NCBI GenBank assembly: GCA_036383895.1
Contig: DASVNK010000012.1
Span: 225,811 to 289,810, forward strand
Direction of reading: 5' to 3'
DNA length: 64,000 nt
Source: DASVNK01 sp036383895
Lineage (GTDB): Bacteria; Verrucomicrobiota; Verrucomicrobiia; Limisphaerales; SXQI01
The notes under the pieces are model-generated. The model saw only the letters and a program-made list of their open reading frames with translations. It did no database searches and had not been told where the DNA came from. Positions 25,885 to 36,032 of the stretch are shown one piece after another (the stretch's first letter is position 1; the number at the start of each line of letters is the position of its first letter). The translations under genes and the position numbers were made by a program.

Positions 25885-26946
25885 ATGCGTTTTATCGGCA
25901 GTGTTATCGAAAAACTGCAGCGCCACCCAAAGAGGATTGTCTTTCCGGAAGGAACCGAGCCGCGCGTGCTCCAGGCGGCGCGGCAGTTTTATTCATTGCG
26001 CTGCGGCGTGCCGATCCTGCTCGGGAACCGCACGCACATAAAGCAGGCTGCCGAGAAACTGAACGTCTCGCTCGAAGGAATTCGCATCATCAATCCAGAT
26101 GAAAGCGAGGAGTTGGACAATTTCGCGAAGCGTTACGAATTGCTGCGGCGCTTCAAGGGGATCAAAGAACGTGAGGCGCGCGAGACGATGCTCAAGCCGA
26201 ATTATTTCGGAGCGATGATGGTCGCGATGCACCAGGCCGATGGGATGGTGAGCGGTTCAAATGAAGTGACGGGAGGTGTGTTGCGGCCTCTCTTTCAGAT
26301 TATTAAGGTGGCGCCGCAAGCGACCACTGCTTCGAGCTGCATGATTTTGGAAGTAGAGGACACGCGCTTCGGCGAACGCGGAACGATGTTCATGGCGGAT
26401 TGCGGCGTCATTCCAGATCCGACCGTGGACCAGCTTTCCGATATTGCGGTCTCCACCGCGGAACTTTGCCGGCAGATGCTCAATGTTCGACCGCGGGTGG
26501 CGTTGCTGTCCTATTCCACGAAAGGAAGCGCGACACATCCTTCCATTGGCAAGGTGCAGGCAGCCACTGCGCTCGCGAGGCAGAAGGCCGAGCAACGCAT
26601 GTTGGAAGCAGATTTCGACGGAGAATTGCAGGTCGACGCAGCGCTCGTGCCTGAAATTGCGAACCGAAAACTGCCGGAGAGCAAAGTGGGTGGACAAGCC
26701 AATGTGTTGGTTTTTCCGGACCTGAATTCAGGAAATATTGGTAGCAAGTTGATCCAGCACGTGTCGCGAGCCAACGCTTACGGCCAGATTCTGCTCGGCC
26801 TGGATCGACCCGCGGCGGATTTGTCGCGCGGCTCAAATGCGCACGACATTATGGGCGTGGCGGCAATTATTGGTGTGCAAGCTACGGCATATAAGCTGTT
26901 GTATGGTGATAACCAATACAAGTTGCCGGGCGAAGGTCTTCTATGA
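25885..26946 (+). CDS. pta: Phosphate acetyltransferase, catalytic half
   Basis: 353 residues equal to the C-terminal catalytic domain of long Pta enzymes: RIVFPEGTEPRVLQAA, GMVSGSNEVTGGVLRPLFQ, GTMFMADCGVIPDPT, LLSYSTKGSATHPS, ANVLVFPDLNSGNIGSKL and GSNAHDIMGVAAI. It interconverts acetyl-CoA and acetyl phosphate. The next gene encodes the regulatory half and overlaps its stop (ATGA, 26943-26946). No ackA is in the window. It begins 24 bp after the histidine kinase gene. Confidence 0.93.
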   Translation: MRFIGSVIEKLQRHPKRIVFPEGTEPRVLQAARQFYSLRCGVPILLGNRTHIKQAAEKLNVSLEGIRIINPDESEELDNFAKRYELLRRFKGIKEREARETMLKPNYFGAMMVAMHQADGMVSGSNEVTGGVLRPLFQIIKVAPQATTASSCMILEVEDTRFGERGTMFMADCGVIPDPTVDQLSDIAVSTAELCRQMLNVRPRVALLSYSTKGSATHPSIGKVQAATALARQKAEQRMLEADFDGELQVDAALVPEIANRKLPESKVGGQANVLVFPDLNSGNIGSKLIQHVSRANAYGQILLGLDRPAADLSRGSNAHDIMGVAAIIGVQATAYKLLYGDNQYKLPGEGLL

Positions 26947-28037
26947 ACAACACCACGCCGCGCGTGTTCATAGCGGCCACCCGCCAAAACGACGGCAAGA
27001 CGACGACTTCACTCGGGCTGCTCGCAGCACTGCAGAAGCATTACCCGCGCGTCGGCTACATTAAGCCGGTCGGTCAACGGTTGGTCGAGATAGCCGAACA
27101 GAAGATCGATGAAGATACGGTGCTGATGGATCAGGTTTATAACCTGAACTGTCCGCTCGTTGAAATGAGTCCGATTCCGATCGAGCCCGACTTCACGCGG
27201 CGGTATCTGGAGGCTTCGAATTACGATACGTTGGTGCGAAAGATTCAGAAGGCGTTTGACCGCGTTGCATGGGAAAAGGATTTCGTCCTGTGCGAAGGTT
27301 CCGGGCATGCCGGCGTCGGTTCGGTTTTCGACCTTTCGAACGCGCGCGTTGCGAAGCTGCTGGGAGCGAAAGTGATCATCGTGAGCCAGGGCGGAATCGG
27401 AAAACCGATCGATGAAGTCTGCCTCAACCAGGCGCTCTTCGAGAAGGAAGGTGTCGAAATCATCGGCGTTATCCTGAACAAGGTTGTTCAGGATAAAGTG
27501 AGTTACATTAGCGATTTTGCCCGGCGCGGGTTGAAACGAAAGGGTCTTGAGCTGCTCGGCGTGTTGCCGCACCGGCGTATGCTATCGAGTCCAACGATGG
27601 ATTTGATTCGCGAGGAGCTGAATGCCGAGCCGCTGAACAAAGCAGAAAACGTCCATAATTTAGTTGAGGATGTGGTGGTCGGCGCGATGGGCGTGCATAA
27701 CACGATGAGTTTCTTCAAGCCGGGTGTGTTGATCATCACGCCGGGCGATCGCGAAGATATCATTCTCGCGGCAGCGACGACGCAGGTTGGCAAAGGAAAA
27801 GATTCGTTGGCCGGCATCGTTCTAACCGGCGATCTGAAGCCTAACCCAAATGTTTTGAAGGTCATCGGTGACATGCCTTTTCCAGTTCTCATGGCGAGTG
27901 AAAGCAGTTATCACGTAGCCAGCAAAGTTCATGATGTCATTGTGAAAACCCGTCCTTCGGATGTGGAGAAGATCGCGTTGATTCGCGACTTGATCGCGGA
28001 GTTTGTCGACGTTAAGAAAATCCTCAATTCACTTTAA
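26943..28037 (+). CDS. BioD-like P-loop plus DRTGG domain protein, regulatory half of a split Pta
   Basis: 364 residues. Residues 5-200 form a dethiobiotin-synthetase-like P-loop domain (IAATRQNDGKTTTSLGLL, then FVLCEGSGHAGVGSVFDLS). Residues 215-330 form a DRTGG domain (GVHNTMSFFKPGVLIITPGDR, LAGIVLTGDLKPN). In E. coli-type Pta these two domains are N-terminal to the catalytic part on one chain. Here they are a separate protein, translated second and coupled by ATGA. It probably binds nucleotide or effectors and regulates Pta allosterically; a complex is inferred. Confidence 0.88.
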   Translation: MNNTTPRVFIAATRQNDGKTTTSLGLLAALQKHYPRVGYIKPVGQRLVEIAEQKIDEDTVLMDQVYNLNCPLVEMSPIPIEPDFTRRYLEASNYDTLVRKIQKAFDRVAWEKDFVLCEGSGHAGVGSVFDLSNARVAKLLGAKVIIVSQGGIGKPIDEVCLNQALFEKEGVEIIGVILNKVVQDKVSYISDFARRGLKRKGLELLGVLPHRRMLSSPTMDLIREELNAEPLNKAENVHNLVEDVVVGAMGVHNTMSFFKPGVLIITPGDREDIILAAATTQVGKGKDSLAGIVLTGDLKPNPNVLKVIGDMPFPVLMASESSYHVASKVHDVIVKTRPSDVEKIALIRDLIAEFVDVKKILNSL

Positions 28038-28044
28038 GCCCAAG

Positions 28045-29142
28045 ATGTCCGTTCTTTCCGCTCTCAATCCCACGCTGGCGACCCTGCCGGTTTATCAACC
28101 GGGCCGACCGATCGAAGAAGTCGCGCGAGAACACAATCTGCCGGTGGAAAGCGTGATTAAGCTCGCGTCGAACGAGAATCCGCTCGGTCCTTCGCCAAAA
28201 GCTGTGGCAGCGATGCGCAAAGCTCTCGATTCTCTGCATCTTTATCCGGATGGCAACGCCTTCTACCTGAAACGTAAGCTCGCGGAGAAACTGGGGGTTC
28301 AACCGGACCAGATTTGTTTTGGGAACGGTTCCAATGAAATCATCGAGTTTGTTGGGCACGCCTTCATGCGGACGGGAGTAGATGTTCTCGTTTCCGAATA
28401 TTGCTTTGCGATCTACCCGATCATGGCGCGGATGTTCGGCGCAAACGTGGTGAGCGTGCCTGCAAAGAACCTGGGGCACGACATTCCTGCCATGCTGCGC
28501 GCGATCACGCCGCAAACGCGCGTCATGTTTGTGGCAAATCCCAACAATCCGACTGGCACACTCGCGCCGAAAGAGCAGATCGAGGAACTCGTGCGCTCGG
28601 TGCCCGATTCGGTGCTGCTCGTTATGGACGAAGCATATATCGATTTTCTCGAAAACCCCGCCGACCTGTTGCCGCTGGTGCGCAGCTTGAAAAAGCAGAA
28701 TCTATTGCTGATGCGCACGTTCTCGAAGATTTACGGCTTGGCCGGTTTGCGTCTTGGCTATGGAGTTGGTCATCCAGAATTGATTGCGGCGCTCGAGAAA
28801 GTGCGTCAGCCGTTTAATATCAATTCGCTCATTCAGGCCGGCGCAATAGCGGCGTTGGACGATGATGAGCATCTTGCGAAGACTCACCGGAATAATGAAG
28901 AAGGTCTTCGATTCTTCGAAAAAGAGCTAAGCGAATTGAAGCTGGAGTTCGCGCGGTCTGCAGCGAATTTCATCCTGGTGAAAGTGGGTGATGGACAAAA
29001 CGTTTTCGAGGCAATGCAGCGAGTTGGAGTAATTACCCGGCCCATGGGAGGTTACAAGTTGCCTGAATGGATCCGAATAACGGTAGGAACGCCCGAGGAA
29101 AATCGCCGTTGCGTGGGCGCCTTGAAGAGCGCACTCAAATGA
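28045..29142 (+). CDS. hisC: Histidinol-phosphate aminotransferase
   Basis: 365 residues from the ATG at 28045, 8 bp after the preceding stop; the longer frame from 28003 would overlap that gene. HisC features: IKLASNENPLGPSPKAV, FGNGSNEIIEF, FVANPNNPTGT, the PLP lysine in RTFSKIYGLAGLRLGY, and final R in WIRITVGTPEENR. It transaminates imidazole acetol phosphate with glutamate in histidine synthesis. It may act on aromatic amino acids as well. It is likely in one transcript with pta and the DRTGG gene. Confidence 0.92.
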   Translation: MSVLSALNPTLATLPVYQPGRPIEEVAREHNLPVESVIKLASNENPLGPSPKAVAAMRKALDSLHLYPDGNAFYLKRKLAEKLGVQPDQICFGNGSNEIIEFVGHAFMRTGVDVLVSEYCFAIYPIMARMFGANVVSVPAKNLGHDIPAMLRAITPQTRVMFVANPNNPTGTLAPKEQIEELVRSVPDSVLLVMDEAYIDFLENPADLLPLVRSLKKQNLLLMRTFSKIYGLAGLRLGYGVGHPELIAALEKVRQPFNINSLIQAGAIAALDDDEHLAKTHRNNEEGLRFFEKELSELKLEFARSAANFILVKVGDGQNVFEAMQRVGVITRPMGGYKLPEWIRITVGTPEENRRCVGALKSALK

Positions 29143-29206
29143 CGGCCTGGAACGCCGATAGTCGCGTAGCACTCGACAGCGCGGTGGGATTTCATAGATT
29201 GAAAGT

Positions 29207-29782
29207 ATGAGCGCGGTTCCAGCCAGCCAAAAGAAGGATTGGACGGAGCAGGAGTTGCAGGCACTCCCGGACAACGGCTTCGACTACGAAGTCGTGAACG
29301 GTGAACTCGTCATGAGCCCAAAGAACAATTTTCAACACGGGGATATTTGCGGCGAACTGCTGATGCGGATGCGCGTGCATGCGAAGGCTGAAAAGCTCGG
29401 ACTTGTCTGCGATTCGAGCACCGGTTACTGGATGAACAACCGGAACTGTAGGGCGCCCGATGTTTCGTTCATCGCCAAGGCGCGGTTAGTCGGAATGAAG
29501 CGACCTGCAAAACAATTTTTTCCAGGCGCACCGGACTTGCTCGTTGAAGTGCTCAGCCCGAACAATACGCGACGTGAAATGGAAGAGCGGCTGCGCGACT
29601 TTTTCGAAAGCGGCGCTCAACTCGCCTGGATCATCGACCCTGAAACGGAAACTGCCGAGATTTGCAATTCCCTGAGTGACCGCCGGCTGCTTGGCCCCGG
29701 CGGAGAACTCGACGGCGAAGATGTGTTGCCCGGCTTTCGCTGCAAACTTTCGGAGCTCTTCGCGCCGTGGCCTTGGGAGTAA
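29207..29782 (+). CDS. Uma2/DUF820 family putative PD-(D/E)XK nuclease
   Basis: 191 residues. Typical Uma2 landmarks: FDYEVVNGELVMSP near the start, CRAPDVSFIAKARL, then PDLLVEVLSPNNTRREMEER and AQLAWIIDPETET. The PDV...VEVLSP pattern carries the acidic and catalytic residues of the restriction-endonuclease-like fold. The natural function of these abundant proteins is not settled. It stands between hisC and argA with gaps of 64 and 21 bp. Confidence 0.85.
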   Translation: MSAVPASQKKDWTEQELQALPDNGFDYEVVNGELVMSPKNNFQHGDICGELLMRMRVHAKAEKLGLVCDSSTGYWMNNRNCRAPDVSFIAKARLVGMKRPAKQFFPGAPDLLVEVLSPNNTRREMEERLRDFFESGAQLAWIIDPETETAEICNSLSDRRLLGPGGELDGEDVLPGFRCKLSELFAPWPWE

Positions 29783-29803
29783 AGTTTTCCGATTGAAATT
29801 TAA

Positions 29804-31108
29804 GTGAAACCGACCGATCTACGCGCCATTCTTCAATACATCCCGCGCTTCCGCGAAAAAGCGTTTGTGCTGAGCGTGGATGGCGCAATCGTTACAGAAG
29901 AGAATTTTGCGAACATCCTCACGGACGTCGCCGTTCTCCGTTCGCTGAATATCCGGGTCGTGCTGGTGCATGGCGCCAGTGCGCAGATTCGGGAGCTTGC
30001 TGAACAGCAGGGCATCACACCTTCTGACGTTTACGGTTCTGGAGTGACGGATTCCGCCACGCTGCAGCTCGCATTGACCGCAGCGAATCGGCTGACGCAC
30101 GAAATTCTTGAAGGTATTGCATCGCATGATCTGCGGGCTGTGACCACGAATGCGATTACTGCGCATCCGCTCGGGATTCTGCAGGGGGTCGATCATCTCT
30201 TTACCGGCAAAGTCGAACGTATCGACATCGATCTGCTCCAAACCTTGCTCGGCCAGGGAATTTTGCCCGTCGTGCCCCCGCTGGGCTTTGACGGCGATGG
30301 CCGCACTTACCGGGTAAATTCGGACAGCATCGCGGTGGCCGTCGCCGAGGCACTCAAAGCCACGAAGTTGATTTTCATCACGAGCCAGGACGGCTTGGTT
30401 CGCGCGGGTCAACTGATCCGGCAAATGATTGTTGGGGAACTCGACCAAATTTTAGCCACAAACAAAGAAGCGTTCGGCCGGGAGCTGAGTTCGAAGGCGA
30501 TTCATGCCTCGGCCGCGTGCAAGGCAGGCGTGCCACGCGTGCATATTATTAATGGCCGCATCGATGAGAGTTTGCTCACGGAAGTGTTTTCCAATGAAGG
30601 CGTCGGCACGCTGATTTACGCGAACGAATACCAGCAGATTCGTAAAGCGATGAAGAAAGATGTGCGCCACATCCTGCAGCTGACGAAGAACTCCGTGCGC
30701 AGCGAGGAACTGGTGAAACGCACGCGCGCGATGATTGAAAAGCAGATCGGCGATTATTACATCTTCGAGACGGATAAACATCCGGTCGGGTGCATTGCGC
30801 TACACACCTATCCGGAGCATGGCAAAGCGGAACTCGCCTGTCTGTTCGTGCGCCCGTCGCACGAAAACCAGGGAATCGGACGCAAACTGATGCAGTTCGC
30901 TGAGAGTCGCGCGCTAGAAATGGGGCTTACTGAACTAATCACTCTTTCGACGCAGGCGTTTACATACTTTCAATCCAAGGCCGGTTTTTCCGAAGGTTCA
31001 CCGGATGATTTGCCACCGGCGCGGCGCGAAAAGTACGATGTGAGCGGACGCAATTCGAAGGTATTAGTGAAGAAACTCGCCAAGCAGGAAGTGGCGCGTG
31101 CGGCGTGA
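29804..31108 (+). CDS. argA: Amino-acid N-acetyltransferase (N-acetylglutamate synthase, ArgA type)
   Basis: 434 residues from a GTG at 29804. The amino-acid-kinase-like N-terminal domain (about 1-285) has VVLVHGASAQIRELAEQQG and RVNSDSIAVAVAEALK. The C-terminal GNAT domain (about 300-430) has ELACLFVRPSHENQGIGRKL with the acetyl-CoA loop. This two-domain order is that of classical ArgA, which acetylates glutamate to start arginine synthesis and is inhibited by arginine. A GC-rich hairpin follows. Confidence 0.92.
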   Translation: MKPTDLRAILQYIPRFREKAFVLSVDGAIVTEENFANILTDVAVLRSLNIRVVLVHGASAQIRELAEQQGITPSDVYGSGVTDSATLQLALTAANRLTHEILEGIASHDLRAVTTNAITAHPLGILQGVDHLFTGKVERIDIDLLQTLLGQGILPVVPPLGFDGDGRTYRVNSDSIAVAVAEALKATKLIFITSQDGLVRAGQLIRQMIVGELDQILATNKEAFGRELSSKAIHASAACKAGVPRVHIINGRIDESLLTEVFSNEGVGTLIYANEYQQIRKAMKKDVRHILQLTKNSVRSEELVKRTRAMIEKQIGDYYIFETDKHPVGCIALHTYPEHGKAELACLFVRPSHENQGIGRKLMQFAESRALEMGLTELITLSTQAFTYFQSKAGFSEGSPDDLPPARREKYDVSGRNSKVLVKKLAKQEVARAA

Positions 31109-31126
31109 AGATTGCGAAAGCAAAGA

Positions 31127-31146
31127 AGCCGGGGCATTCCCCGGCT
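31127..31146. terminator. GC-rich hairpin after argA
   Basis: AGCCGGGG/CCCCGGCT stem with a CATT loop, 18 bp after the argA stop. No T tract follows on either strand, so termination efficiency is uncertain. It lies between argA and the convergent DUF1328 gene. Confidence 0.55.
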
Positions 31147-31191
31147 CCGTCTGCACGTAACTGACTTCTATTCTGCGTTTGCCTAAAAGCG

Positions 31192-31356
31192 TTAGACGCT
31201 GGTTCTGCGGCCAAAGAACAGCGAGATCACAAACAGCACCAGGAAAACAGCGAACAGAATTTTCGCAATACCTGCTGCTGCACCGGCGATGCCAGTGAAG
31301 CCGAGTAACGCTGCGATGAGCGCGATAACCAGTAACGTAATTGTCCAACTTAACAT
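31192..31356 (-). CDS. DUF1328 (YtjA-type) small membrane peptide
   Basis: 54 residues, starting MLSWTITLLVIALIAALLGF and ending ILFAVFLVLFVISLFFGRR. It has two hydrophobic helices separated by TGIAGAAAG, the DUF1328 pattern. The start is fixed by a perfect Shine-Dalgarno (GGAGGAC, 31361-31367 on the plus strand as gtcctcc). It is well below the usual gene-calling length. The family is stress-associated in several bacteria; the molecular role is unknown. Confidence 0.9.
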   Translation of the reverse strand: MLSWTITLLVIALIAALLGFTGIAGAAAGIAKILFAVFLVLFVISLFFGRRTSV

Positions 31357-31659
31357 ATTTGTCCTCCAGTTTTGCTCGCCGCAGCGCGGCGGGCGTTTCT
31401 TCGTTTACGCTTTTAACCTAGGTCACGGGGGTATATTTCGAATCGGGGCGCAGCCCTGAAGCGATCTTCAAGGAATTCTTAGGGTTTGCCTGAAAGAGCT
31501 TCCGCTGAGGGAAGCACCGAGGAGGCGAAAAAACTCAGCTTTTGGACGAGGCGGCTTCGCGAAAAGGGACTAGGCTGGTTGGGACAAAAGGAGGGCGCAG
31601 AGTTACGCCAAGCACGTGAGGCTGTCATCTAGACGCGGGAAGATATTGGAAATCGCTCT

Positions 31660-32499
31660 CTAAGCCGCCTTCTTGAGCGTCTTTTTGCGGTGGGAGGACT
31701 TCTCGCCGGCGTGGCCACTCTTTTTCTTCGTTTCCGCAAGACTCTTCTGCAACACAGCAACAAGATCTACGACGTTCGTGGCGGCTTTGGCCTTCACCTT
31801 CGGAGTGACCACATCTTTCCCGCCGTTCTTCACTTTCTCTTCGATCAACGCGATCAGCTTGTCGCGATACTCATCTTTGAAGTCACCGGGGTTCCAGTTG
31901 CCACTCATCGTTTTAACGAGCGAAGTGGCCATATCCATTTCCTTTTTGCCGAGTTTCTCTTCGCGCGGCAAATCGAGGCCCGCAGGCTCAAGAACTTCGT
32001 CCGGAAAATGCATTAATTCGAGGACCAGGGAATCATCCTTCGGCTTTACTGCGGCGAGGTGTTGACGGGTTTTAATTACGACACGCGCGATACCAACCTT
32101 CCCGGTTTCCTTCAAAACTTCGCGCAGCAACGCATACGCTTTTTTTCCGCCTTTCTGAGGCTCAAGGTAATACGGCTTGTCGAAAAACATCGGATCAATT
32201 TCACCCAGATCCACGAATTCCATGATGTCGATTGATTGGGTCGCTTCGGGCATGGCTTTTTCGAAATCCTTGTCATCCACGATTACGAACTGCCCTTTTT
32301 CATATTCGTAACCTTTGACGATCTTCTCCCACGGTACCTCTTCGCCATCGGCATCGGCCACGCGCTTGTACCGGATTGGACTCAGGTCGTCCGCTCGCAG
32401 TTGTCGGAATGAAATGTCTTCCTTACGCGTTGCTGGATATAACCCAATCGGGATGTTCACCAACCCGAAACTGATCGATCCCTTCCAGATGGCTCTCAT
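31660..32499 (-). CDS. ku: Ku-type DNA end-binding protein
   Basis: 279 residues of bacterial Ku: MRAIWKGSISFGLVNIPIGLY, FRQLRADDLSPIRYKRVAD, KGYEYEKGQFVIVDD, FDKPYYLEPQKGGKKAYALL and LELMHFPDEV. A lysine-rich C-terminal tail (KKKSGHAGEKSSHRKK) probably contacts DNA, as in other Ku homologues. It forms a ring on double-strand ends and recruits LigD for end joining. No ligD gene is in the window. The 292 bp downstream region (31368-31659) shows no gene; the 232 bp upstream region is shared with the divergent CotH gene. Confidence 0.95.
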   Translation of the reverse strand: MRAIWKGSISFGLVNIPIGLYPATRKEDISFRQLRADDLSPIRYKRVADADGEEVPWEKIVKGYEYEKGQFVIVDDKDFEKAMPEATQSIDIMEFVDLGEIDPMFFDKPYYLEPQKGGKKAYALLREVLKETGKVGIARVVIKTRQHLAAVKPKDDSLVLELMHFPDEVLEPAGLDLPREEKLGKKEMDMATSLVKTMSGNWNPGDFKDEYRDKLIALIEEKVKNGGKDVVTPKVKAKAATNVVDLVAVLQKSLAETKKKSGHAGEKSSHRKKTLKKAA

Positions 32500-32731
32500 G
32501 ACTCAATAACTTTCGCCGCACACCGCCCACGCGCCAAACCGCGGACCGAAAAGGGGATTCTCCTAGTATTCGCAATTCACTGGTTCCTATCGCCTTACGA
32601 AGGGTCTCAGACGTTTTGCTAAGATGAAATCAGGGAACAATTGAAGTACGGGCGAAACTTACTTCACGGGCCGTCATCAAAGATTCAGTTCTACAAAGAA
32701 ACGAATTGTAATAGCTTGAGAGCCTCATTTC

Positions 32732-35008
32732 ATGAACACGCCGCCTCCCAACGATCCGCAGGCTGATCCTTCGCTTCGGCAGTATAACACCCAGTCTCGT
32801 AAGGAGCTCCGTAACGATCCTGCCTGGCGGCCGGGCGGTGAGCATTTCGATTCGCTTGTTCGCGCATACCTGCCACTTGTTTACGGCGTCGGCTCCAGGC
32901 TCGTGCCGGAAGATCCTCAGGCCGCGGAGCGCATCGCCAATTCGGCGTTTGAATTGCTGGCGGTGAAGTGGGCGCGCGTGGTGAAAGGTAATTGCAGCCA
33001 GCTCACTCTTATTTCGCACTTCCTGTTGCGCGCAGCGTTGGACACCAGCACGCGCGAGCGGAAGCGCTTGCGTCTCAAAAAGCCGGGGAAAGGAGGTTCG
33101 GCGGCCGAGTATTCCCTGCTTTTACGTCGCTATTTCCTCCTAAACAAGAAAGCGCAACGGTGCGTTTTAGTATTCAATATCCTGGGTTCTCCTCCGGCCG
33201 CAGATTCGCCGAACATGCGCCGATTGGAGCACTGTGGCGCGAAAGCCGTCCGGAAGCTTGGGAAAAAGCTTAGGAAGACTTCACTCGGCTCGAACCTCAC
33301 CGCAGTTCTGGCGACTATTCCGATCGTTCCGCCACCCGAGACGGAAGCGGCGATCATCGATTCGATGCGGCGCTGGACGATCACGGCGCCGCGAGCAGAC
33401 CTCACCCGCGCGACAATTCTTGCGTGGCGCTGGCTGGCGGTGCGCAATTTTTTCAAACGCGTGCTGGCGGGTGTCGGCGCTACCGTTTGCGTCGCGGCAG
33501 TTTTGCTTGCGGTGGTTGTGCACCTCGCGCAACGCGGCCATTTCCTGATGTTCTTCTGGAAAATGGAGCAGCGGGAAACACTGAAACGGCATCCGGAATT
33601 AGGCCATCCCGGAAAACCGTGGCCTGTCACCGAAGAAGATCGAGCTCGCGTTCCCAGTAAACCGCCGGAATCTACAGACGAACTTTTTCGTCACACGAAC
33701 ATTTGGCTCGCGAAACTCTCATTCACAGAAGAACAGTGGGAAGACTTACAGGCCGATCGTATCGAACGGGTGCCGAATCTTTTCGAGAACAACAAAATCA
33801 ACTTGCGCAACCCGAAAGCTAAACGCAGCGGACTGGCTGGCGCGCTCGGCTACGACTTCAATTGGGTGCAGGCGCAGTTCGAATTTGCAGGAAGGCATTT
33901 CACCAACGTCGCGGCCCGCTATCGTGGCAACGGGACTTTCGTCTCATCGCTCTACGGCCCAAAGCAGTCATTGAAGGTCGATACCGATAAGTTTGAGAAG
34001 AAACAGCTTCTCGCCGGCATCGACGAGCTGAATTTTGTAAACGCTAATCCGGATTCCTCGTTCATGCACGATGCGCTTGCGCATAGACTTTTTCGTGACC
34101 TGGGGGCGAAATCGCCGCGCACCACTTACGCGTACCTAACGATCGATGCTGAAGGGAAATGGACCAATCAACCGATCGGACTCTACAATGTCATAGAAAA
34201 CATCGACAAGCGGTTCGCGGAAGATCGCTGGGGAACCAAGAAGGTGCCGATATTTAAACCAGTGACTTACGAGTTGTTCCATGACCTGGGGGATGACTGG
34301 AAACAATACGCCGACATTTACGATCTGAAGACCGATGCGGGTCCGCAACAACTGCAGCGCGTAATTGAGTTTGCGAAACTGTTGAGCCACGCGACAGACG
34401 ACGAATTCGCCCGGCGCTTACCGGAGTTTTTGGACATGGAGAATTTCGCCAGCTATCTCGCCACAACTGTTTTGCTCTCCAGCTACGACGGCTTCCTGTG
34501 CAACGGGCAGAATTATTTCATGTATATGGATCCCGAGACAGAGAAGTTCGGGTTTATCGGGTGGGACCAGGACCATTCGTGGGGCGGATTCGGAATGGTG
34601 GGGACCACAGAGCAACGGGAGGATGCGAGCATTTGGGAACCGTGGGTCGTGACCTACGATTTCAAGTTTCTGAAGCGGGTGCTGGAAGTTCCGGCCTTCC
34701 GCGAAGCATACCGTGCAAAACTGGAGTACGCACTGGAGAACATCTTCACCGAAGAGCGCCTTTACGCGCAGATCGACGAGTTAGCGCGCACAATTCGCCC
34801 AGCGGTGGCTGCCGATTCCGAGTTCCGCCTTGAGCGGTTTGATATCGCTGTCAGTGAGGAACAAATCGATCAGCCGAGCAACGCGAACTCCGGCGCAGCA
34901 GATGGCCCTGTCCACCAAATTAAACGGTTTATCGAAGCGCGCATCAAATCGGTGCGCGCTCAGCTCGACGGCGAGAGCGACGGTTCACGAGTTGGCATGC
35001 GCCGCTGA
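32732..35008 (+). CDS. CotH kinase-family protein fused to a degenerate ECF-sigma-like domain
   Basis: 758 residues. Residues 38-110 look like sigma region 2 (FDSLVRAYLPLVYGVGSRLV, AERIANSAFELLAVKWARV, then a basic DTSTRERKRLRLKK). Residues 125-215 resemble the degenerate region 4 plus tail seen in verrucomicrobial sigma-like proteins (RRLEHCGAKAVRKLGKKLRK). A membrane helix follows at about 243-265 (RVLAGVGATVCVAAVLLAVV). Residues 330-740 are a CotH domain (FAGRHFTNVAARYRG, IGLYNVIENIDKRFAED, FIGWDQDHSWGGFG). CotH proteins phosphorylate protein substrates. The sigma part lacks obvious promoter-recognition residues and would sit at the inner membrane. Confidence 0.8.
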   Translation: MNTPPPNDPQADPSLRQYNTQSRKELRNDPAWRPGGEHFDSLVRAYLPLVYGVGSRLVPEDPQAAERIANSAFELLAVKWARVVKGNCSQLTLISHFLLRAALDTSTRERKRLRLKKPGKGGSAAEYSLLLRRYFLLNKKAQRCVLVFNILGSPPAADSPNMRRLEHCGAKAVRKLGKKLRKTSLGSNLTAVLATIPIVPPPETEAAIIDSMRRWTITAPRADLTRATILAWRWLAVRNFFKRVLAGVGATVCVAAVLLAVVVHLAQRGHFLMFFWKMEQRETLKRHPELGHPGKPWPVTEEDRARVPSKPPESTDELFRHTNIWLAKLSFTEEQWEDLQADRIERVPNLFENNKINLRNPKAKRSGLAGALGYDFNWVQAQFEFAGRHFTNVAARYRGNGTFVSSLYGPKQSLKVDTDKFEKKQLLAGIDELNFVNANPDSSFMHDALAHRLFRDLGAKSPRTTYAYLTIDAEGKWTNQPIGLYNVIENIDKRFAEDRWGTKKVPIFKPVTYELFHDLGDDWKQYADIYDLKTDAGPQQLQRVIEFAKLLSHATDDEFARRLPEFLDMENFASYLATTVLLSSYDGFLCNGQNYFMYMDPETEKFGFIGWDQDHSWGGFGMVGTTEQREDASIWEPWVVTYDFKFLKRVLEVPAFREAYRAKLEYALENIFTEERLYAQIDELARTIRPAVAADSEFRLERFDIAVSEEQIDQPSNANSGAADGPVHQIKRFIEARIKSVRAQLDGESDGSRVGMRR

Positions 35009-35014
35009 CGGAAA

Positions 35015-35911
<897 letters not shown>

Positions 35912-36032
35912 GCGCCCCAGCTTACTTCAATAATGCTGCGTAGAAAAGTGAGCGTTTCGTTGCCCAGCCGGTATACCTATCACGAGCGTTTCGCAACTGG
36001 ACTGCGGCCGGGCACGCTCGTTATCGTGAGGT

